From the NCBI GenBank assembly GCA_902583445.1, contig CACHVZ010000002.1, positions 18,191-82,190 on the forward strand: DNA of 64,000 nucleotides, in the 5' to 3' direction. The position numbers were made by a program, and so were the translations under genes. Below, in pieces: positions 51,424 to 60,772 of the stretch. How positions within the stretch are numbered: the first letter of the stretch is position 1; each line of letters opens with the position of its first letter. Origin of the DNA: an uncultured Bacteroidota bacterium. Its GTDB lineage: Bacteria; Bacteroidota; Bacteroidia; Flavobacteriales; Flavobacteriaceae. Under the pieces are notes generated by a model. That model saw only the letters and a list, made by a program, of their open reading frames with translations. It was not told the DNA's origin and made no database searches.

Positions 51424-53091
51424 ATGGATGCACAATTTTGGACATACTTGTTAGTTGGAGTAACCTTTTCACTCTACATAGGTATAGCTATATGGTCGAG
51501 AGCTCAAAGTACTAAGGAATTTTATATTGCTAGTGGAGGAATTCATCCAGTACTAAATGGAATGGCTACTGCAGCTGATTGGATGTCGGCCGCCTCATTT
51601 ATTTCTATGGCAGGTATTATTTCATTTCTAGGTTATGGTGGATCACAATATTTAATGGGATGGACTGGAGGTTATGTATTATTGGCCCTTTGCCTCGCAC
51701 CTTATCTAAGGAAATTCGGAAAATTTACCGTGCCAGATTTTATTGGAGAAAGATATTATTCAAAAAATGCCAGAACAATTGCATTAATATGTGCAATTTT
51801 TGTTTCATTTACCTATGTGGTTGGACAGATGAAGGGAGTTGGAGTTGCATTCTCAAGATTTCTTGAGATACCATATGATCTGGGAGTAATTATTGGTATT
51901 GGAATAGTATTCTTCTATGCTGTTCTTGGGGGTATGAAAGGTATTACATATACTCAAGTAGCTCAATACTGTGTTCTAATTTTTGCTTTTACAGTCCCAG
52001 CAATTTTTATATCACTTCAAGCAACAGGAAACCCAATTCCTCAAATTGGATTTGGTAGCAAGACAACTGATGGAGTATATCTTTTAGAGAAGCTCAATCA
52101 ATTGTCTGTTGATTTAGGTTTTGAAAAGTATACTGATATTAATCAGACCACATTAATTAATGTGTTTTTTATCACTGCTGCATTAATGTTTGGAACTGCT
52201 GGACTTCCTCATGTTATTGTAAGATTTTTTACTGTACCTAAAGTAAGAGATGCTAGAATATCTGCAGGATGGGCATTATTATTTATTTCGTTTTTATATA
52301 CAACTGCTCCAGCTATTGCTGCATTTGCTAAAGTTAATTTAATTAATACAGTATCAAATGCTCAATACTCAGAAGTACCTAAATGGTTTAAAAATTGGGA
52401 GAACACAGGTTTACTTCAATTTGATGATAAAAATGCAGATGGTGTAATCCAGTATGTAGCTGATGAACAAGTTAACGAGTTAACAATTGACAGAGATATA
52501 ATGGTTCTAGCAAATCCTGAGATTGCTAACTTACCTCCATGGGTAATTGGACTTATTGTAGCTGGTGGTTTAGCTGCTGCTCTTTCAACTGCAGCAGGTT
52601 TGCTTCTTGTTATTTCAACCTCAATATCCCATGATCTTCTCAAGAAGAATATAAATCCTAATATTTCTGAAAAAGGAGAATTATGGGCAGCAAGAATTTC
52701 TATAGCAGTAGCAGTTGTTGCAGCTGGGTTGGCTGGATTAAATCCCCCTGGATTTGTTGCTGAAGTTGTTGCATTAGCTTTTGGTCTTGCTGCGTCCTCT
52801 TTTTTTCCTGCAATAATTCTTGGGATTTTTGACAAAAGAATGAACAAGGAAGGAGCATTATCTGGAATGATTGTAGGAGTAGTCTTTACAACTATATATA
52901 TTTTCTATTTTAAACCCCAACTCGGTGGCCCAGGTTTACCTAAAGATTATTTATTTGGAATATCACCTGAGGGAATTGGAACTATTGGTATGATAATTAA
53001 CTTTATTATATCTTTAGTAGTGTCAAGATTAACAAAACCAACACCTGAAAATATCAAGGAATTAGTTGAAAGCATAAGATATCCCAAATAG
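51424..53091 (+). CDS. Sodium:solute symporter, probable acetate/monocarboxylate permease
   Basis: EFYIASGGIHPVLNGMATAADWMSAASFISMAGIISFLGYGG; GTAGLPHVIVRFFTV; AAGLLLVISTSISHDLLK. Confidence 0.92.
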   Translation: MDAQFWTYLLVGVTFSLYIGIAIWSRAQSTKEFYIASGGIHPVLNGMATAADWMSAASFISMAGIISFLGYGGSQYLMGWTGGYVLLALCLAPYLRKFGKFTVPDFIGERYYSKNARTIALICAIFVSFTYVVGQMKGVGVAFSRFLEIPYDLGVIIGIGIVFFYAVLGGMKGITYTQVAQYCVLIFAFTVPAIFISLQATGNPIPQIGFGSKTTDGVYLLEKLNQLSVDLGFEKYTDINQTTLINVFFITAALMFGTAGLPHVIVRFFTVPKVRDARISAGWALLFISFLYTTAPAIAAFAKVNLINTVSNAQYSEVPKWFKNWENTGLLQFDDKNADGVIQYVADEQVNELTIDRDIMVLANPEIANLPPWVIGLIVAGGLAAALSTAAGLLLVISTSISHDLLKKNINPNISEKGELWAARISIAVAVVAAGLAGLNPPGFVAEVVALAFGLAASSFFPAIILGIFDKRMNKEGALSGMIVGVVFTTIYIFYFKPQLGGPGLPKDYLFGISPEGIGTIGMIINFIISLVVSRLTKPTPENIKELVESIRYPK

Positions 53092-53093
53092 AA

Positions 53094-54986
53094 ATGAAAA
53101 GAATAAAAACCTTATCTGAATATTTCAAAAAATACGAATTAAGCGAAAAAGATCCTGAAAAATTTTGGTCTGAAATTGCTTATTCATTCATATGGAAAAA
53201 AAAGTGGGACAATGTCCTTGAGTCGGATTTTGAAAATGCAGATTTTAAATGGTTTAAAAATGCTCAATTAAATATAACTGAAAATATTTTTGAGAGAAAC
53301 CTTTCTGAAAGAGGTGACAAGACTGCTATCATTTGGGAGCCAAATGATCCTAAAGAGTCACCAATATATATGTCATACAAAGAACTTTACAAGCAAACAT
53401 GTACTTTTTCTAATGCTCTTAAAAGTAAAGGAATTAAGAAAGGAGACAGAGTTATTATCTACATGCCAATGGTTCCAGAGGCAGCTATTGCTATGCTTGC
53501 TTGTGCAAGAGTGGGCGCAGTTCACTCAGTTGTCTTTGCTGGCTTTTCTGCTGCATCTTTAGCTGATAGAATAAACGATTGTGAGGCAAAGATGGTATTA
53601 ACATCTGATGGAAACTTTAGAGGAAATAAGACAATTCCTGTTAAAGATGTAGTTGATGAAGCTCTTGAAAAATGTTCATCAATTGAAAGTGTTATTGTTT
53701 TAGAAAGGACAAAACAAAATATTAACATTAAGGACGGAAGAGACTTTTGGTGGCATGAATGTATTGAGGATGAATCTAACATATGCGATTCTGAAGTTAT
53801 GGATTCAGAGGACTTATTATTTATTTTATATACATCAGGCTCAACAGGTAAGCCAAAAGGTGTTGTTCATTCTTCAGCTGGATACATGGTATACTCTTCT
53901 TATACATTCTTAAATGTGTTCCAATATGATGAAGAAGATATTTATTGGTGTACTGCCGATGTAGGATGGATTACAGGACATTCTTATATAGTATATGGAC
54001 CTTTACTTTGTGGTGCTACTACAGTAATGTTTGAAGGCGTTCCAACATATCCTAATGTTAGTCGTTTTTGGGATATAGTTGATAAATATAAGATTAATCA
54101 ATTCTATACAGCACCAACTGCAATTCGAGCTCTTCAAGCTCATGGTCTAGAGCCACTTAAAAATAACTCACTCGATTCATTGAAAGTTATTGGATCTGTC
54201 GGAGAACCAATAAACGAAGAAGCATGGCATTGGTACCATGATAATGTTGGTAAAGGTAAGTGTCCTTTAGTTGATACATGGTGGCAAACTGAAACAGGTG
54301 GTATAATGATCTCAGCACTTGCAGGAATTACTCCCAACAAGCCAGCTCATGCTTCATTGCCATTACCAGGTATTATGCCTGTAATCGTTGACGCGGATGG
54401 TAATGAATTAAATGGAAATAATGTTCAAGGTAATTTATGTATTAAATCTCCTTGGCCATCTATCATCAGGACCACATATGGTGATCATGAAAGATGCATT
54501 AATACATACTTCTCAAACTATAAAGGTATGTACTTTACAGGTGATGGAGTTAAAAGAGATCATGATGGATACCTGAGAATACTCGGTAGAGTTGATGACG
54601 TAATCAATGTATCAGGTCATAGAATGGGAACAGCTGAGGTTGAAAATGCAATTAATGAGCATGAAGATGTAATTGAATCAGCTGTTGTTGGATATCCTCA
54701 TGATATTAAAGGTGAGGGTATATATGCATATGTTATAGTAGGTACAAAATTAAATGATGATAAAATTAAGGATGAGATAATAAATGTTGTAAGAAAAGTA
54801 ATAGGACCAATTGCAAAACCAGATAAAATTCAAATTGTTAGTGGTTTACCCAAGACTAGATCTGGTAAGATAATGAGAAGAATCCTAAGAAAGGTTGCAA
54901 GTAATGATTTTCAGAATCTTGGAGACACATCTACACTTTTAAATCCTGATATTGTTACAGAAATTATAGATGGAGCTATTATCTAA
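53094..54986 (+). CDS. acs: Acetyl-CoA synthetase
   Basis: AVHSVVFAGFSAASLADRI, LYTSGSTGKPKGVVHS, WWQTETGGIMIS, TRSGKIMRRILRKV. Confidence 0.96.
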   Translation: MKRIKTLSEYFKKYELSEKDPEKFWSEIAYSFIWKKKWDNVLESDFENADFKWFKNAQLNITENIFERNLSERGDKTAIIWEPNDPKESPIYMSYKELYKQTCTFSNALKSKGIKKGDRVIIYMPMVPEAAIAMLACARVGAVHSVVFAGFSAASLADRINDCEAKMVLTSDGNFRGNKTIPVKDVVDEALEKCSSIESVIVLERTKQNINIKDGRDFWWHECIEDESNICDSEVMDSEDLLFILYTSGSTGKPKGVVHSSAGYMVYSSYTFLNVFQYDEEDIYWCTADVGWITGHSYIVYGPLLCGATTVMFEGVPTYPNVSRFWDIVDKYKINQFYTAPTAIRALQAHGLEPLKNNSLDSLKVIGSVGEPINEEAWHWYHDNVGKGKCPLVDTWWQTETGGIMISALAGITPNKPAHASLPLPGIMPVIVDADGNELNGNNVQGNLCIKSPWPSIIRTTYGDHERCINTYFSNYKGMYFTGDGVKRDHDGYLRILGRVDDVINVSGHRMGTAEVENAINEHEDVIESAVVGYPHDIKGEGIYAYVIVGTKLNDDKIKDEIINVVRKVIGPIAKPDKIQIVSGLPKTRSGKIMRRILRKVASNDFQNLGDTSTLLNPDIVTEIIDGAII

Positions 54987-56256
54987 ATAATTTTTCTAAC
55001 TTAACTCCCCTTGACCCTTTTACCAAAATATTCATATTTTTTAAACTTTTAAATGAATCAGATTGTGCTAATTCCTCTGTATTTGAAAACTTAAAAAAAT
55101 ATTCCCCTTCAGTATTACACTTTGAAAAATTATCACCTACTAAATAGACTCTACTATAATCTTTGTTTTTAACAAAATCAACTATTTTTTGATGTTCATG
55201 ATCTGAATACTTTCCAAGTTCAAACATCTCTCCCAATATTAATACTCTATTATTTATATTCATATTTTCAAAATTTGAAATAGCTGCTGACATGCTTGTA
55301 GGATTAGCGTTATATGCATCTAAATAAATATTATTACTATCAAAAGTCAAAATTTCAGACCTATTGGAGTCATTTAAAAATTTATTAAGTCCTTCTTGAA
55401 TTTCTTTATTTGACAAGTCAAGGAACTTTCCTAATGTAATACTTGAGGCCAAATTTGAAAAGTTATATTCACCGTAGAGATTTGAATTAAACTCGAATCC
55501 ATCAGTTTTAAGTTTCAAAGATGAATTATCTTTTTTGTAATCAAATATATATTCTGAATCTTTGCTGCTTCCATAAGTCACCGCAAGGTCTCCCTTACAA
55601 TTTTTTACTTGTAATTTATCATCATTATTTAAAATTATGTGACCATAGTTTTCTGTTAAATATTCAAACATCTCAGTCTTACCTTTTATAACCCCTTCAA
55701 AACTTCCAAATCCCTCAAGATGAGCATACCCGTAATTAGTTATTAATCCTATATCTGGCATAGCAATTTCACATAATCTTTTTATTTCTCCAACATGGTT
55801 AGCACCCATCTCTATAATTGCAACATCAATATCATCTTTTATATTAAGTAGTGAGATTGGAACTCCTATGTGATTATTCAAATTCCCTTTTGTCTTGATT
55901 ACATTATACTTTTGAGAAAGGATTGAATAGATTAGATTCTTAGTGGTAGTTTTACCGTTACTACCAGTAATTCCAATAACTTTTGTGTCAAACAGAGATC
56001 TATGATAATTGCTTAAATCTTGAAGAGCTTTTAAACTGTTTTCTACATAAACTATATTATCATGAATATCTTTTTGCTCAACATCGTCAACTATTGAAAA
56101 CTTTGCACCTTTTTCAATTGCTTCCTTTGCAAAAACGTTACCATCGAAATTATCTCCTTTTAATGAAAAATACATTTCATCTTTATTAATTTTCCTAGTA
56201 TCAGTAGACACACCTGAGCAAGAATTGAAAAGAGAATATAATTTTTGAGTGTCCAA
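54979..56256 (-). CDS. murF: UDP-N-acetylmuramoyl-tripeptide--D-alanyl-D-alanine ligase
   Basis: STDTRKINKDEMYFSLKGDNFDGN; VIGITGSNGKTTTKNLI; EMGANHVGEIKRL; YNANPTSM. Confidence 0.95.
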   Translation of the reverse strand: MDTQKLYSLFNSCSGVSTDTRKINKDEMYFSLKGDNFDGNVFAKEAIEKGAKFSIVDDVEQKDIHDNIVYVENSLKALQDLSNYHRSLFDTKVIGITGSNGKTTTKNLIYSILSQKYNVIKTKGNLNNHIGVPISLLNIKDDIDVAIIEMGANHVGEIKRLCEIAMPDIGLITNYGYAHLEGFGSFEGVIKGKTEMFEYLTENYGHIILNNDDKLQVKNCKGDLAVTYGSSKDSEYIFDYKKDNSSLKLKTDGFEFNSNLYGEYNFSNLASSITLGKFLDLSNKEIQEGLNKFLNDSNRSEILTFDSNNIYLDAYNANPTSMSAAISNFENMNINNRVLILGEMFELGKYSDHEHQKIVDFVKNKDYSRVYLVGDNFSKCNTEGEYFFKFSNTEELAQSDSFKSLKNMNILVKGSRGVKLEKLFR

Positions 56257-56266
56257 CCTAATTTTA

Positions 56267-56297
56267 TTGCAATATACTAAAGAAATCAGTATTTTTG
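56267..56297 (+). promoter_or_regulatory. Candidate Bacteroidetes promoter for pdhA-pdhC
   Basis: TTG (56267-56269), 20-nt spacer, TATTTTTG (56290-56297): full match to TTG-N19-21-TAnnTTTG, 34 bp upstream of the pdhA ATG. Confidence 0.5.
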
Positions 56298-56331
56298 CTG
56301 CGTCTTTTGATTACAACTTCAACTTTATAAT

Positions 56332-57333
56332 ATGAAAAAAATTACTGGAAAGACTTATTTAGATTGGTATGAAAATATGCTTTTATGGAGAAAGTTTGAG
56401 GATAAACTTGCTGCTAAATATATTCAACAAAAAATAAGAGGTTTTTTACATCTTTATAATGGCCAAGAAGCAGTTCTTGCTGGCTGTCTTCATTCCATAG
56501 ATCCTAAAAAGGACAGAATGATTAGTTCATATAGAAGTCATGTTCATGCAATAGGTCTAGGAGAAGATCCAAAATTTGTAATGGCAGAATTATTCGGTAA
56601 AGCAACCGGTACATCTGGAGGTTTAGGTGGGTCAATGCATATTTTTTCAAAAAAATATAATTTTTTTGGTGGTCATGGTATTGTTGGAGGTCAGATTCCA
56701 TTAGGCACTGGAATTGCTTTTGGTGATAAATATTTTAAAAGAGATAGTGTCACTCTTTGCTTTCTAGGTGATGGTGCAATTAGACAAGGAGCATTTCATG
56801 AGTCAATTAATCTTGCTGCTTTATGGAAACTGCCTGTCATTTATATAGTTGAAAATAATGGTTATGCCATGGGAACATCAGTTGCAAGAACAACAAGTCA
56901 AGAAGATCTTTGGAAATTAGGTGAGCCATACGAAATGCCTTCAATGCCAGTAGATGGTATGGACCCAGTTAAAGTTGCTGAGGTAATTGATAAATGTGTA
57001 AAACATGCAAGAGCTGGAAAAGGTCCTTCACTTCTTGATGTGAAAACCTACAGATATAGAGGTCACTCGATGTCTGATGCTCAACAGTATAGAACTAAAG
57101 AAGAAGTCGAAGAGTATAGAAAAATTGATCCAATTACTCAGGTTGAAAAAATAATTCTCTCAAAGAAATATGGAACTAAATCTGATATTGAAAAGATTGA
57201 TAAAAAAGTTAAAAAAATAATTGCAGAGTGTGAAGAATTTTCAGAGTCATCTCCATTTCCAGATAATTCTGTTATGTATGATGTTGTTTACGAGCAAAAT
57301 GATTATCCATTTATTAAACATAAATTAGATTAA
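56332..57333 (+). CDS. pdhA: Pyruvate dehydrogenase E1 component alpha subunit
   Basis: GFLHLYNGQEAV, YRSHVHAIG, GLGGSMHIF, FLGDGAIRQGAFHESINLAALWKLPVIYIVENNGYAMGT. Confidence 0.95.
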   Translation: MKKITGKTYLDWYENMLLWRKFEDKLAAKYIQQKIRGFLHLYNGQEAVLAGCLHSIDPKKDRMISSYRSHVHAIGLGEDPKFVMAELFGKATGTSGGLGGSMHIFSKKYNFFGGHGIVGGQIPLGTGIAFGDKYFKRDSVTLCFLGDGAIRQGAFHESINLAALWKLPVIYIVENNGYAMGTSVARTTSQEDLWKLGEPYEMPSMPVDGMDPVKVAEVIDKCVKHARAGKGPSLLDVKTYRYRGHSMSDAQQYRTKEEVEEYRKIDPITQVEKIILSKKYGTKSDIEKIDKKVKKIIAECEEFSESSPFPDNSVMYDVVYEQNDYPFIKHKLD

Positions 57334-57334
57334 T

Positions 57335-58615
57335 ATGGCTGAGGTAATAAATATGCCAAGACTGAGTGATACTATGGAAGAGGGTACTCTTGCAAAGTGG
57401 TTCAAAAAAGTTGGAGATGATGTTAAAGAAGGAGAGATTTTAGCAGAAATTGAGACAGATAAGGCTACAATGGAGTTTGAATCTTTTCATGATGGAGTTC
57501 TTCTACATATAGGAATAAATGAAGGCTCTACAGCTCCAGTAGATAGTATAATTGCTGTAATTGGTTCAAAAGGAGAAGATATATCGTCACTAATCAAAGG
57601 TGATTCTACACCAGAAGTTAAAGAGGAGCCTGAACCAGAAGTTAAAGAGGAGCCCAAAGTAGAGGTTAAACAAGAGCCTGAACCAGAAGTTAAAGAGGAG
57701 CCCAAAGTAGAGGTTAAACAGGAACCTGAACCAATAACTCATGATCAACCAAAGTTTGACTCTAATGGTAGAGTACTTATTTCACCATTAGCAAAAAAAC
57801 TTGCATCTGAAAAGGGAATAGATATTTCATTAATTAAAGGGACTGGTGATAATGGAAGAATTATAAAAAGAGATATAGATTCATATAAACCTTCAAATTA
57901 CACTCATTTTGCTCAACCAAAGCCTGTTGTTAAAGAATCATCATATGAGATTCCTAACAATACTATGAGAAAAGCTATTGCAAAGAGATTATCTGATTCA
58001 AAATTTTCAGCACCTCATTACTATCTAAACATTGAGCTGGAGATGGATAACATGATATCATTTAGGCAACAATTTATAAATACTCAAAATATAAAAATCT
58101 CATTTAACGATATTATAGCTAAGGCTGTTGCACTTTCTCTTGCTAAGCATCCAAAAGTTAATTCTAGATGGTATGATGACAAAATTTTATTAAGTGAGCA
58201 TGTTCATCTTGGTGTCGCTGTTGCTGTTGAGGATGGATTAGTAGTCCCAGTTGTTAAGTTTGCAAACTCTAAAGATCTTCCTGAGATTAATTCAGAAATA
58301 AAAGATTTTGCAGAAAGAGCAAAAAACAAAAAATTAAATCCATCAGAAATTGAAGGAAGTACATTTACTATATCTAATCTTGGTATGTTTGGTATAGAAA
58401 GTTTTACATCAATAATTAATCAACCTAATTCTGCGATACTTTCCATTGGTGCAATAATTCAAAAACCAATAGTTAAAAATTCAGAGATTGTCATTGGAAA
58501 TACTATGAAGTTAACACTAGCATGTGATCATAGAACAGTTGATGGAGCTACTGGTTCATTGTTTCTAAAAACTTTGAAAGATTACATTGAAAATCCAGTC
58601 TCAATTTTAATCTAA
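57335..58615 (+). CDS. pdhC: Pyruvate dehydrogenase E2 (dihydrolipoyl acetyltransferase)
   Basis: Lipoyl motif EIETDKATMEFE; peripheral-subunit-binding domain; catalytic LACDHRTVDGA. Confidence 0.95.
   Translation: MAEVINMPRLSDTMEEGTLAKWFKKVGDDVKEGEILAEIETDKATMEFESFHDGVLLHIGINEGSTAPVDSIIAVIGSKGEDISSLIKGDSTPEVKEEPEPEVKEEPKVEVKQEPEPEVKEEPKVEVKQEPEPITHDQPKFDSNGRVLISPLAKKLASEKGIDISLIKGTGDNGRIIKRDIDSYKPSNYTHFAQPKPVVKESSYEIPNNTMRKAIAKRLSDSKFSAPHYYLNIELEMDNMISFRQQFINTQNIKISFNDIIAKAVALSLAKHPKVNSRWYDDKILLSEHVHLGVAVAVEDGLVVPVVKFANSKDLPEINSEIKDFAERAKNKKLNPSEIEGSTFTISNLGMFGIESFTSIINQPNSAILSIGAIIQKPIVKNSEIVIGNTMKLTLACDHRTVDGATGSLFLKTLKDYIENPVSILI
57629..57733 (+). repeat. 48-bp in-frame tandem repeat (2 near-identical units plus a 9-bp partial) in the E2 linker
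   Basis: Unit cctgaaccagaagttaaagaggagcccaaagtagaggttaaacaagag at 57629-57676, repeated at 57677-57724 with differences only in the last few bases, then cctgaacca. Encodes PEPEVKEEPKVEVKQE. Confidence 0.95.
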
Positions 58616-59286
58616 TGAAAACTATACTTGTGTCCGGAACAAGCTCTGGTATAGGCTATGAAATATGTCTTAAAGCTCTTAAGCTTAAATATAAAGTTAT
58701 ATCTGTATCAAGAAATTCTAAGCCTCTTGAAAATATTAAAGGGATTGATTGTTATTCAGTTGATATAACAGATAATGATCAATTAAATAATTTAGTTGAA
58801 AGTTTGAAAAGTAAAAAAATTAACATCGACTTTTTAATCAATAATGCAGGTCATCTCAAAAATGAAACTTTTGATAAAACTTCATATGAATCCTTTAAGG
58901 AAACCTATGATGTAAATGTTTTTGGTTTAGCTCAAATTACAAGATTGCTTTTGCCAATAATTAATAAGTCAGGCCATGTGATTAATATAAGTAGTATTGG
59001 AGGTGTAAATGGTTCAAAAAAATTTCCTGGTCTATCTGTATACTCAAGTAGCAAGGCTGCAGTTATTGCTTTAACTGAAGTATTAGCAGAGGAATTTCCA
59101 AATGGACCTTCTTTTAATGTTCTTGCTCTAGGTGCTGTACAAACAAAGATGCTTAAAAAGGCTTTTCCTGAATATGTTGCACAAACAAACCCAAATGAAA
59201 TGGCAAGTTATATATTAGATTTTGCTTTAAATGGTGGAAAATTATTTAATGGAAAACTTATATCTGTTTCAAACTCAACTCCCTAA
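58615..59286 (+). CDS. Short-chain dehydrogenase/reductase
   Basis: ILVSGTSSGIGYEICLKAL, FLINNAGHL, VYSSSKAAVIALTEVLAEEF. Confidence 0.92.
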   Translation: MKTILVSGTSSGIGYEICLKALKLKYKVISVSRNSKPLENIKGIDCYSVDITDNDQLNNLVESLKSKKINIDFLINNAGHLKNETFDKTSYESFKETYDVNVFGLAQITRLLLPIINKSGHVINISSIGGVNGSKKFPGLSVYSSSKAAVIALTEVLAEEFPNGPSFNVLALGAVQTKMLKKAFPEYVAQTNPNEMASYILDFALNGGKLFNGKLISVSNSTP

Positions 59287-60030
59287 TTTTCCAACCTTTC
59301 TTAGTAATTCAGATGAATAGACAAAGTCGTTAACTAGTTTGTTATTAGTTTTTAGAATTTCTTTATTATTTCCTTCCCAGACTTTTTCTCCTTGAACTAA
59401 AAAAATAATTTTATCCCCAATCTCCATAACTGAATTCATATCATGGGTATTTATGACAGTTGTAATATTATACTCGATTGTTATCTCTTGAATTAACTTG
59501 TCAATTATTATAGCTGTCTTTGGATCAAGTCCGGAATTAGGCTCGTCACAAAAAAGATACTTTGGATTTAAAACAATAGCTCTTGCTATTGCAACCCTTT
59601 TTTTCATTCCACCAGATATTTCAGAAGGATATTTATTATCAGCATCTTTTAAGTCAACTCTATTAATTACTTCTAAAGCTCTCAATAACATTTCTTCATC
59701 AGTTTTATTTGAAAACATTTTCATTGGAAAAATAATATTCTCTAATACCGTCATTGAATCAAATAAAGCACTTCCCTGGAAAACAGTTCCAACTTCTTTC
59801 CTTAAGTGAGATAATACTGATATATTCTCTTTATCAAACTTTTCATTATCAAAATAAATATTTCCTCTCTCAACCTCAAGGAGTCCTAGGAGACATTTCA
59901 TTAAAACAGTTTTTCCTGATCCACTCTGACCAATTATTAGATTAGTCTTTCCCTTGTCAAAAACAGTTGAAATTTCTTTCAAAATTTTAACCCCATCAAA
60001 AGATTTTGATATTTCTTCTACTTTAATCAT
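59275..60030 (-). CDS. MlaF-like ABC transporter ATP-binding protein
   Basis: IIGQSGSGKTVLMKCLLGLLEVERG; SGGMKKRVAIARAIVLNPKYLFCDEPNSGLDP. Confidence 0.93.
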   Translation of the reverse strand: MIKVEEISKSFDGVKILKEISTVFDKGKTNLIIGQSGSGKTVLMKCLLGLLEVERGNIYFDNEKFDKENISVLSHLRKEVGTVFQGSALFDSMTVLENIIFPMKMFSNKTDEEMLLRALEVINRVDLKDADNKYPSEISGGMKKRVAIARAIVLNPKYLFCDEPNSGLDPKTAIIIDKLIQEITIEYNITTVINTHDMNSVMEIGDKIIFLVQGEKVWEGNNKEILKTNNKLVNDFVYSSELLRKVGKLGS

Positions 60031-60767
60031 TATGCTAATAAAAGTTGAGTTACAACAAAGTTAATTATGATAATTACGATACTGGTCCAAACAAAAGATA
60101 TATTACTTGCTTTACCCACTTCCAATGCACCACCTTTCATAAAGAATCCGTGATAAGAAGGAATTGTAGCTAAGATAAATGCAAATAATGTTGTCTTTAT
60201 ATATGCATATATTACGTGAAACACTTTAAAATCTAATTGAATTCCTTGAATAAAATCAAAACTTGAAGAAAATCCTGCGTAAACACTGGCCATATAACCA
60301 CCTAATATTCCTAGAAACATTGCTAAAGTAATTAAGAATGGATATAACATTAAAGAAATAATTTTTGGAAAAATTAGATAATTAAATGAATTAACACCCA
60401 TTACTTCCAGTGCATCTATTTGCTCTGTAACTCTCATAGTTCCAATGCTAGATGTAATAAAAGACCCAACCTTTCCTGCCATAATTATAGAAATTAGAGT
60501 TGGAGCAAATTCTAAAATTACTGATTGTCTTGTTGCAAATCCAATAAGATTCCCTGGTAGAAAAGGACTCTCAATATTAAGAGCAGTCTGAATTGCAACG
60601 ACGCCTCCCACTAAAAAAGACATAAATGCTACAATCCAAATAGAGCCAATAATGAGATCATCAATCTCTTGAACAATTAATTTTTTTAAAACATTCCACT
60701 TAGTAAATTTTGTAAAAGTGTATTTAATCATTAAAAAATACCTACCTATATGAAAAAAAAGTTTCAT
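60030..60767 (-). CDS. MlaE-like ABC transporter permease
   Basis: FLVGGVVAIQTALNIESPFLPGNLIGFATRQSVILEFAPTLISIIMAGKVGSFITSSIGTMRVTEQIDALEVMGVNS. Confidence 0.93.
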   Translation of the reverse strand: MKLFFHIGRYFLMIKYTFTKFTKWNVLKKLIVQEIDDLIIGSIWIVAFMSFLVGGVVAIQTALNIESPFLPGNLIGFATRQSVILEFAPTLISIIMAGKVGSFITSSIGTMRVTEQIDALEVMGVNSFNYLIFPKIISLMLYPFLITLAMFLGILGGYMASVYAGFSSSFDFIQGIQLDFKVFHVIYAYIKTTLFAFILATIPSYHGFFMKGGALEVGKASNISFVWTSIVIIIINFVVTQLLLA

Positions 60768-60772
60768 TATGA

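Noticed and set aside
52416-52847. 143-aa minus-strand ORF inside the sodium:solute symporter gene
   Set aside because: Fully antisense to a strongly conserved CDS; low-complexity Ala/Thr composition is a by-product of the opposite strand's codons.
57487-57705. 72-aa minus-strand ORF with repeated SLTSGSGSSLTSG
   Set aside because: Repetitive pattern is just the antisense reading of the E2 linker tandem repeat.
57611-57733. Possible CRISPR-like repeat
   Set aside because: The repeats are contiguous with no spacers, in frame, and lie within pdhC.
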